A model generated the notes under the pieces. It was not told where the DNA came from and ran no database searches. It was given only the letters and a program-made list of their open reading frames with translations. Of a DNA stretch of 64,000 nucleotides, positions 13,906 through 20,075 are shown piece by piece (position 1 is the stretch's first letter; each line of letters begins with the position of its first letter). The stretch is from SYFT01 sp964471115 (GTDB lineage: Bacteria; Acidobacteriota; Vicinamibacteria; Vicinamibacterales; SCN-69-37). A program made the translations under genes and the position numbers. The stretch covers positions 1 to 64,000 of the forward strand of contig CAYYFE010000014.1 of NCBI GenBank assembly GCA_964471115.1, given 5' to 3'.

Positions 13906-16625
13906 TGGCAGACGAGACGCCGACCGGCCTGACCACCGCCGACCTCGCCCTGCTGGCCGAACGCGGCATCACCGCCGAGCAGGCGGCGGCCCAACTGCGC
14001 CAGTTGCGGCAGCCGCCGCCCCCGGTGCGCCTGGTGCGGGCGGCGACGGCCGGTGACGGCATCGTGCAGTGCTCCGCCTCGCACCCCGAGGCGGCCCGCT
14101 ACGTAGACCTGGGCGATCAGGCGGCGGCCGCGGGCCGGGTGCTGAAATTCGTCCCGGCCTCAGGCGCCGCCACGCGGATGTTCAAGGACCTCATCAGCGC
14201 GGCCCAGGGCGCACGGCGCCCGTCGGAGACGCCGGCCGCGCGCGAGTTCTTCGCGCGGTTCGACGAGTTCCCATTTGCCGCCGTGGCCCGCGCGCAGTCG
14301 GGCATCGCCGGGCCGCCGGCCTCGGAAGAGGAAGAACGGCGGCTGTTGCGCACCGTCCTGACCGATCTGCGGCTGGCGGAACTGCCCAAGGCGCTCGTGC
14401 CCTTCCATCTGGCGGACACGCCGCGCACGGCGTTCGAAGAGCACCTGCTCGAAGGCGCGCGCTACGTGCGCGACGCGCGCGGCATCTGCCGCCTGCATTT
14501 CACGGTGCCCGTCGAGGCGGTGCCGGACTTCGAGACGACGCTGGCGCGGCTGCGGCCGCTCGTCGAAGCCCGGCGGCGCGGGGCGCGCCTCAACGTCACC
14601 TTCTCGACGCAACAGCCCTCCACCGACACCCTCGCCATCGACGACACCGGCGCGCCCGTCCGCACGCCGGAGGGGTCGCTGCTGCTGCGGCCCTCCGGAC
14701 ACGGCGCGCTGCTCGGCAACCTGGAAGCCACGGGCGGCGACCTGGTCGTCATCAAGAACATCGACAACGTGTTGCCCGATGAGGCCAGCGCCGAGGTCGT
14801 GCGCTGGAAGCGGCTGCTCATCGGCTATCTGGCGGCCCTGCAGGCACAGGTCTTCGCGCACCTGTCGGCGGTGACGGCCGAAGCGCCCACAGACGACGCC
14901 ATCACGGCGGCCGAACGGTTTGCGGCCGCGACGTTTGCGCATCAGCCGCCGCACGGCGCGGCCAGCCGCGCCGACCGTGTCAGCGCGATCGTGGCCGCAC
15001 TGCACCGGCCGTTGCGTGTCTGCGGCGTGGTGCGCAACGAGGGCGAACCCGGCGGCGCGCCGTTCTGGGTGGCCGGCCCCGACGGGCGCCACAGCCTGCA
15101 GATCGTGGAAAAGGCGCAGGTGGACCTGAACGATCCCGAGCAGGCGCGCATCTTCCACAGCGCCACGCATTTCAATCCGGTCGACCTGATCTGCGGGCTC
15201 CGCGGCTACAACGGCAGGCCGTTCGCGTTGCCCGAGTACGTCGATCCCGACACGGCGTTTGTCACCGAAAAGACGGCCGAGGGGCGTCGGCTGCTGGCGC
15301 TGGAACGGCCGGGCCTCTGGAACGGCAGCATGGCCGGCTGGAACACCGTCTGCGTCGAGGTGCCGGGGTCGACGTTTGCGCCGGTCAAGACGGTGTTCGA
15401 CCTGCTGCGGCCGCAACACCAGCTGGCGCACGTGGCCGAGTCCGGCGACACCGGGACGCCGGCCGTCCACGGCACGGTGCTGCTCATCGATGACCAGCCG
15501 CTCAATCAGCGCCTGCTCAAACAAATCCTGGAGCGCGCCGGCTTGCGCACCCACGCGGCGGGCGACTGGGATCGCGGGCAGGAGTTGCTGCGGGCGGAGG
15601 CCATCGACCTGGTGTTGCTCGACATCATGTTGCCGGGCCTGGACGGCTACGAAATCCTGAGCCGCCTGCTCGCCGACCCGGCCACGCGCGACATTCCCGT
15701 CATCCTGATTTCGGCCCTCGACGCGGTGGCCGACAAGGTGCGCGGCATGGAGCTGGGCGCGGCCGACTACGTCACCAAACCGTTCGACCCGCAGGAAGTG
15801 CTGGCGCGCGTCCGGTCGCAGCTGCGCATCCGGCACCTCGCCTCGTCGCTCGCGCGCTCCAACGCGCGGCTGCTGCAGCGCGAGCAGGTGATGCTCGAGG
15901 AACTGCGCGCGGCCGCCGATGTCCAGAAGAGCCTGCTGCCCTCTGACGACCTGTCGCGCGGTCCGCTGGCGGGCGGCGCCGTCTTCGAGCCGTCGCTGGC
16001 GGTGGGCGGGGACATCTTCCACGCGTTGCCCCTGCCCGATGGCTCCACGCTGGCCTACATGGCCGACGTCAGCGGCCATGGCGTGGCGTCGGCGCTCCTG
16101 ACCATGTCGGTGGCGCAGTGGCTGGCGTCGTTCGCCGCGCTGCGCACCGCGGGCGGGCCGCCGTCGCCGGCCGCGATCCTCTCGGCGCTGGAAGCCGAGT
16201 ATCCGTTCGAGCGCTTCGACAAGTACTTCTCGATTGTCGTCGCCGTCATTGCCCCCGACGCGCGCCGGGTGGTGTATGCGGCCGCGGGCCATCCGCCGCC
16301 GCTGCTGGTCCGCCACACCGGCCAGGTGGAGACGCTTGACGCCGGCGGCCCGATCATCGGGATGGGCTTCGGCCTGCCGTTTGAGGAAGGCGTGTGCACG
16401 ATGGACATCGGCGACCGGCTGGTGCTGTACACCGACGGCGTGGTGGAAGACCTCGACACCGCCGGCGAACGGTTCGGCATCGATCGGCTCGCGGCGTTTT
16501 TCGTCGCGCACGGGGGGCAGCCGCTGCCCGACGCCTGCGCCGCGCTGGGGGCCTGGCTCACGCGCCGGCGCGGCGATGCGCCGGCCGGCGACGACATCGC
16601 GCTGCTGGCCTTCGAACGACGCTGA
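13905..16625 (+). CDS. DUF4301 - response-regulator receiver - PP2C (SpoIIE-type) fusion
   Basis: 906 residues; ATG 13905 overlaps the previous stop by 1 nt. Residues about 1-515 match the DUF4301 type: LKFVPASGAATRMFKDL, LPKALVPFHL, HLHFT-like stretch RLHFTVPVEAVPDFE, VVIKNIDNVLPDE and CGLRGYNGRPFALPEYVDP. Residues about 520-645 are a receiver domain (LLIDDQPLNQ, phospho-acceptor Asp near 573 in LVLLDIMLPGLDGYE, Lys in YVTKPFDP). Residues about 690-904 are a PP2C-family phosphatase (VGGDIFHALPL, ADVSGHGVASALLTMS, LYTDGVVE, AGDDIALLAF). The phosphatase should dephosphorylate the STAS protein of the same operon, triggered by phosphorylation of the receiver. DUF4301 is normally a stand-alone protein of unknown function; its G-x-A-T-R-M segment resembles nucleotide-sugar binding loops, which is only a hint. 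Confidence 0.88.
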   Translation: MADETPTGLTTADLALLAERGITAEQAAAQLRQLRQPPPPVRLVRAATAGDGIVQCSASHPEAARYVDLGDQAAAAGRVLKFVPASGAATRMFKDLISAAQGARRPSETPAAREFFARFDEFPFAAVARAQSGIAGPPASEEEERRLLRTVLTDLRLAELPKALVPFHLADTPRTAFEEHLLEGARYVRDARGICRLHFTVPVEAVPDFETTLARLRPLVEARRRGARLNVTFSTQQPSTDTLAIDDTGAPVRTPEGSLLLRPSGHGALLGNLEATGGDLVVIKNIDNVLPDEASAEVVRWKRLLIGYLAALQAQVFAHLSAVTAEAPTDDAITAAERFAAATFAHQPPHGAASRADRVSAIVAALHRPLRVCGVVRNEGEPGGAPFWVAGPDGRHSLQIVEKAQVDLNDPEQARIFHSATHFNPVDLICGLRGYNGRPFALPEYVDPDTAFVTEKTAEGRRLLALERPGLWNGSMAGWNTVCVEVPGSTFAPVKTVFDLLRPQHQLAHVAESGDTGTPAVHGTVLLIDDQPLNQRLLKQILERAGLRTHAAGDWDRGQELLRAEAIDLVLLDIMLPGLDGYEILSRLLADPATRDIPVILISALDAVADKVRGMELGAADYVTKPFDPQEVLARVRSQLRIRHLASSLARSNARLLQREQVMLEELRAAADVQKSLLPSDDLSRGPLAGGAVFEPSLAVGGDIFHALPLPDGSTLAYMADVSGHGVASALLTMSVAQWLASFAALRTAGGPPSPAAILSALEAEYPFERFDKYFSIVVAVIAPDARRVVYAAAGHPPPLLVRHTGQVETLDAGGPIIGMGFGLPFEEGVCTMDIGDRLVLYTDGVVEDLDTAGERFGIDRLAAFFVAHGGQPLPDACAALGAWLTRRRGDAPAGDDIALLAFERR

Positions 16626-16639
16626 CCGTCCGGCCCGCG

Positions 16640-17008
16640 CTACGGGAGCCCGCGCGGTTGCGACCGCAGCGCGTGCAGCGCGGTCACGGCGCGATCGAGC
16701 TCGGCCGCCAGCCGGTCGGCGCCGCTCACCGGATCGATCACCTCACCGGCGCGCAGCCGTTCCTCGAGGGCCTCGGCCTCGCGCGCGACGATCGCCGCGC
16801 CGATGTTGCCGGCCCCGCCCTTGATCGAATGCGCCGCGGCTACCGCGGCCATCCTGTCGCCGGTCGCCAGCGCCGCACGCAGCCGTGACACCCGCGGCCC
16901 GGCATCGTCAACAAAGAGGTCGATGACCTCGTCCAGGAACGTCTCATCGTCGCCCAACGCGCGGAGCGAGGCGATGACGGCAGGGCTGATCACGTCGGCG
17001 TCAGTCAT
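16640..17008 (-). CDS. Hpt-domain phosphotransfer protein
   Basis: 122 residues from ATG 17006-17008. A single Hpt domain with the phosphorylatable His60 in AAHSIKGGAGNIGA, preceded by the helix FLDEVIDLFVDDAGPRVSRLRAAL. Hpt proteins relay phosphate between a hybrid histidine kinase and a receiver. The gene converges on the DUF4301-receiver-PP2C gene with 14 nt between stops, so it is a natural candidate phosphodonor for that receiver. Its start overlaps the stop of the upstream glycanase gene by 4 nt, which couples it translationally to an extracellular enzyme gene. No cognate histidine kinase is in the window. Confidence 0.9.
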   Translation of the reverse strand: MTDADVISPAVIASLRALGDDETFLDEVIDLFVDDAGPRVSRLRAALATGDRMAAVAAAHSIKGGAGNIGAAIVAREAEALEERLRAGEVIDPVSGADRLAAELDRAVTALHALRSQPRGLP

Positions 17009-18087
17009 TGGCCCGCAAATGATGCATCGGAAATCAGCCGCGCGCCGCCCCGACCAGGCGTCGGCGGCCACTGCAGCACCCCCTGCCGATAGGCCGAAAA
17101 CGCTCGCGTGGTCCGGCGCTCCCCCTCCACCAGCACGTCGCCGCCGATCCCGCCGAAGACGGCGAACTCGGCATCGCGATCGAGGTTGTACCAGCACGCC
17201 ATGCGCACACCGGACCTCTGCACCCACTGGAAGTACTCCCGTATCCAGAGGTTCTTGGCCGCGAAGTCATCACCGTCCCTGGTGAGGCTGGTCGTCGCCA
17301 CCTCGGTTAGGGCAATGGGCTTGGCCGCCAGGCGACGGAGTCGTTCGAGCATGGGCTCCAGCACGGCGGACGGCGTTTCCCAACGCGACCCGGGTCGCAC
17401 TGCACCCCAGTTGTAGCCATCCAGGCCGAGCCAGTCCACCCACGCATCACCGGGGTAATACGCCTCGGCGTCGAAGGGGCCATGGTCCTGGTTGGTCACG
17501 GTCCACACCCACTGCAACTGCGACGACGTGATCCCGGTCTCGGCCACAATCCGGTGGACCCGCCGCCACATCGCCACGAACCGTTGCGGCGCGCGTTGTC
17601 CCCAGGGGTACCAGTTGCCGTTCATTTCATGAGCCAGCCGCAGATACGCCCGTCGATCGTCGTCGGTGCCGAGCCGGCGATCGCGGCCCGACAGGAACTG
17701 GCGCAACCGCGTCGCCCAGGTGGCGATGTACGGATCGAACTCGCCGCCGGCAATACGCGACACGATGTCGGACGGCGTCTGTGACGCGAGGAACGGCTCC
17801 CACGTAATCATGGGCACCGCGCCGTGGCGCCAGGTCACCACCAGCTGGTGTTCGAAGAGATTGTCGAGGACCCGACGGTCCGCATCCCAATTGGTGAACA
17901 GCACCAGGACATCGTGCGGCCGTCCCTGCCAGCGCTCGAGCCGACGGACAGCCTCGAGGTCCCATCCCTGATTGCCATGGTGCACCCCCAGCAGGATGGG
18001 CGTGTCGCGCGCGGCGCTGGCCCGTGCCCCGTGCGTCACCACGAACAACGCGAGTGCGGCGCACACACGCGCAGGCCACCGAACCAT
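17005..18087 (-). CDS. GH26-like secreted beta-mannanase-type glycoside hydrolase
   Basis: 360 residues with an N-terminal signal peptide (VCAALALFVVTHGARASA). TIM-barrel glycoside hydrolase of the ManB/GH26 type: general acid Glu154 in LRLAHEMNGNWYPWG and nucleophile Glu262 in KPIALTEVATTS, with DWLGLDGYNWG between them and MACWYNLDRDAEFAVFGG near the end. It would cut beta-mannan or a related beta-linked glycan outside the cytoplasm. A TAGACT -10-like hexamer (18094-18099) precedes the ATG by only 6 nt. Coupling to the Hpt gene and nearness to the polysaccharide operon suggest that it trims or edits the polymer made there, as endoglucanase BcsZ does in cellulose operons. Confidence 0.82.
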   Translation of the reverse strand: MVRWPARVCAALALFVVTHGARASAARDTPILLGVHHGNQGWDLEAVRRLERWQGRPHDVLVLFTNWDADRRVLDNLFEHQLVVTWRHGAVPMITWEPFLASQTPSDIVSRIAGGEFDPYIATWATRLRQFLSGRDRRLGTDDDRRAYLRLAHEMNGNWYPWGQRAPQRFVAMWRRVHRIVAETGITSSQLQWVWTVTNQDHGPFDAEAYYPGDAWVDWLGLDGYNWGAVRPGSRWETPSAVLEPMLERLRRLAAKPIALTEVATTSLTRDGDDFAAKNLWIREYFQWVQRSGVRMACWYNLDRDAEFAVFGGIGGDVLVEGERRTTRAFSAYRQGVLQWPPTPGRGGARLISDASFAGQ

Positions 18088-18093
18088 CGCCCG

Positions 18094-18108
18094 AGTCTAC
18101 GCGATAAT
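18094..18108. promoter_or_regulatory. Back-to-back -10-like boxes, both close to start codons
   Basis: On the minus strand TAGACT (18094-18099) lies 6 nt before the glycanase ATG at 18087. On the plus strand GATAAT (18103-18108) lies 8 nt before the ATG at 18117. No Shine-Dalgarno sequence fits either gene in the 29-nt spacer, so both transcripts may be leaderless. No convincing -35 box is visible. Confidence 0.4.
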
Positions 18109-18116
18109 GCGCGGCG

Positions 18117-19010
18117 ATGTCCCTGCTCCTGCTGCTGTGCGCGCTGGCGGGCTTCTCGGCCAACTCGCTGCTCACACGCGGCGCGCTGGGGGGCGGCCAC
18201 CTCGATGCCATGGCGTTCATGGCGATCCGGCTGCTCAGCGGCGCCGCGGTCCTGACGCTGATCGTCCGGTGGCGCAGCGGCGGCGCCGGCCGGCGCGGAT
18301 CCTGGGGTATGGCCGTCGCGCTCGCCGTGTACGCGCTGGCGTTTACCCTGGCCTACACGCGGATTGCGGCAGGCCCGGGCGCGCTTCTTCTGTTCGGCGC
18401 GGTGCATCTCACGATGTTCGGGTCAGGACTCTGGCGCGGGGAGCGGCCGACGGCGCGTCAGTGGATCGGCACGGTGCTGGCGGCTGCCGGCCTCGTCGTG
18501 CTGACGGCGCCGGGCTGGCAGGCGCCCGACGGGATCGGGGCGCTGTTGATGCTGACGGCCGGCGTGGCGTGGGGGCTGTATTCGCTGGCCGGCCGCACGC
18601 GCGCGGATCCGCTGGCCACCACCGCCGACAACTTCGCGCGCGCGGCGGTGATGTGCCTGCCCATCGCGTGGGCCGTCCGCGATGCGCCGGTCGTCTCGCC
18701 GATCGGCGTGACGCTGGCGGTGGCCTCCGGGGCGGTCGCGTCAGGTCTGGCCTACGCCGCCTGGTATGCCGTGTTGCCGCGGCTGGAAGCCTGGCGCGCC
18801 GCGCTGGTGCAGCTGGCGGTGCCCGTCGTGACGGCGGTGGCCGCGGTCGCGGTGCTGACTGAACCCATGCACGCGCGTCACTGGATCGCGCTCGGGCTGT
18901 CTATTGGCGGGATTGGCCTGGCCACAGGACGGGCAGCAGGTGCTCGACCGGCGACAACGCCGGCACCTGCGTCACGGCCGGATCAGGCGCGGGCAGTCCG
19001 AAGCGATTGA
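18117..19010 (+). CDS. EamA/DMT-family membrane transporter
   Basis: 297 residues with about ten membrane helices in two EamA halves (LLLLCALAGFSANSLLTRGAL at the start, GIGALLMLTAGVAWGLYSLAGR opening the second half, HWIALGLSIGGIGLATGR as the last helix). DMT carriers of this size export metabolites or drugs; the substrate is not predictable. The final ~35 residues after the last helix (ARPATTPAPASRPDQ and on) are antisense to the end of the HAD gene, with which it overlaps by 110 nt. The start ATG has a GATAAT hexamer 8 nt upstream and no Shine-Dalgarno sequence. Confidence 0.88.
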   Translation: MSLLLLLCALAGFSANSLLTRGALGGGHLDAMAFMAIRLLSGAAVLTLIVRWRSGGAGRRGSWGMAVALAVYALAFTLAYTRIAAGPGALLLFGAVHLTMFGSGLWRGERPTARQWIGTVLAAAGLVVLTAPGWQAPDGIGALLMLTAGVAWGLYSLAGRTRADPLATTADNFARAAVMCLPIAWAVRDAPVVSPIGVTLAVASGAVASGLAYAAWYAVLPRLEAWRAALVQLAVPVVTAVAAVAVLTEPMHARHWIALGLSIGGIGLATGRAAGARPATTPAPASRPDQARAVRSD

Positions 19011-19596
19011 GCCAGACCGGCCGCACCCCGGCCGCGCGCGCGCCTTCGACGTCGGCGCGCCACGCATCCCCCAGCATCACGGCCTGCCCCGCCGACGCGC
19101 CCACCCGATCGAGCGCGGCGTGAAAGATCGACGGATCGGGCTTCTGCACGCCGACTTCTTCCGACGTGACCAGCGCGTCGACCTCGGCCGCAAGCGACAG
19201 ACGGTCCAGCTTCAGGCGCTGCTCGGCCACCGTGCTGTTGGTGACAATCACGACGGACGCGCCCCGCGCCCGCACCGCCGCCAGCAGGGCCCGGGCGCCG
19301 GGCACCTCGCGCCAGTCGGCCAGATAGGCCTCCCGGTACGCGGCGGCCAGCCCCGACGCGTCTCCGCCGCCCACGAGCGCCGAAAACCGGGCGTCCCGCG
19401 CCTGGTCGATGGTCAGTTCGCCCGACAACACCCGCTGGTGAAACACCTCCAGCAGTTCGTGATGGCGGGCCTTGAGGGTCTCCAGATCCCAGGCCTGCAG
19501 GCGGGGCTCGCGGTCACGCAGTCGTGTCAGTGCCGTTCGAGTCGCATGCTGATGGTCGAAGAGCGTGTCGTCAAGGTCGCAGAGGAGTACCCGCAC
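18901..19596 (-). CDS. HAD-superfamily phosphatase (YjjG/haloacid dehalogenase-like)
   Basis: 231 residues from GTG 19594-19596, which puts the catalytic motif right at the N-terminus: VRVLLCDLDDTLFDHQ with nucleophile Asp7 and acid Asp9. Motif II is VVIVTNST, motif III is the Lys in GVQKPDPSIF, and motif IV is MLGDAWRADVEGARAAG. The helical cap lies at about 15-95. Likely a cytosolic phosphatase for small metabolites or nucleotides of the YjjG/Gph group. Its 3' end overlaps the convergent DMT gene by 110 nt, unusually long for bacterial neighbours, so one of the two C-termini is constrained by the other frame. Confidence 0.87.
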   Translation of the reverse strand: MRVLLCDLDDTLFDHQHATRTALTRLRDREPRLQAWDLETLKARHHELLEVFHQRVLSGELTIDQARDARFSALVGGGDASGLAAAYREAYLADWREVPGARALLAAVRARGASVVIVTNSTVAEQRLKLDRLSLAAEVDALVTSEEVGVQKPDPSIFHAALDRVGASAGQAVMLGDAWRADVEGARAAGVRPVWLNRFGLPAPDPAVTQVPALSPVEHLLPVLWPGQSRQ

Positions 19597-19597
19597 G

Positions 19598-19603
19598 TAT
19601 AAT
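19598..19603 (+). promoter_or_regulatory. Perfect TATAAT -10 box upstream of the bacilliredoxin gene
   Basis: TATAAT lies 28 nt before ATG 19632, with AGGAG (19615-19619) between them acting as Shine-Dalgarno sequence. No clear -35 element is visible 16-18 nt upstream, so the evidence is the -10 hexamer and position alone. Confidence 0.45.
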
Positions 19604-19631
19604 CGAATGCTAACAGGAGTCGATTGTCCCC

Positions 19632-20066
19632 ATGCCTTATCCCGAATATCTCGTGGCCCCGATGCGTCAGGAACTCGTTCAGGTGGGGGCGCGTGAGTGC
19701 CGCACCGCCGCTGATGTGGACGCCGTGGTGGCGTCACCCGGCGTTGTGATGATGGTGGTCAACTCGGTGTGCGGCTGCGCCGCCGGCAAGGCCCGGCCCG
19801 GCATCGCCGAAGCCCTCAAACACGCCAACCGCCCCGACGTGGTGGCCACGGTGTTTGCCGGCGCCGACGTCGAAGCCACCGAGCGCGCGCGCCAGTACTT
19901 CACGGGCATGCCGCCCTCGTCGCCGTCCATCGCGCTGCTGCGCGACGGCAAACTCATCTACATGATCGAACGCCGCGACATCGAGTCGCGCACGGCGCAG
20001 GCCATCGCCGACCAGTTGACGATGGCGTTCGACAAGTTCTGCGCCCCCGCCGCCGCCCAGGCCTAG
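19632..20066 (+). CDS. BrxA/BrxB-family bacilliredoxin
   Basis: 144 residues, the normal family length. The thioredoxin-like fold carries the characteristic Cys-Gly-Cys at 47-49 (VVNSVCGCAAGKARPG) instead of CxxC, and the C-terminal ERRDIESRTAQAIADQL helix is typical. In Firmicutes these proteins remove bacillithiol from S-bacillithiolated proteins; outside them they serve as general thiol or isomerase-type redox proteins. No bacillithiol synthesis gene is in the window. A Shine-Dalgarno sequence (AGGAG) and a TATAAT box precede it. The following exoprotein gene starts 9 nt later and could be cotranscribed, though a functional link is not evident. Confidence 0.93.
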   Translation: MPYPEYLVAPMRQELVQVGARECRTAADVDAVVASPGVVMMVVNSVCGCAAGKARPGIAEALKHANRPDVVATVFAGADVEATERARQYFTGMPPSSPSIALLRDGKLIYMIERRDIESRTAQAIADQLTMAFDKFCAPAAAQA

Positions 20067-20075
20067 GAGCCGTCC

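Noticed and set aside
14160..16511. 783-codon minus-strand frame opposite the DUF4301 fusion
   Set aside because: Composition typical of antisense frames in high-GC DNA; the plus strand has clear domains with catalytic residues.
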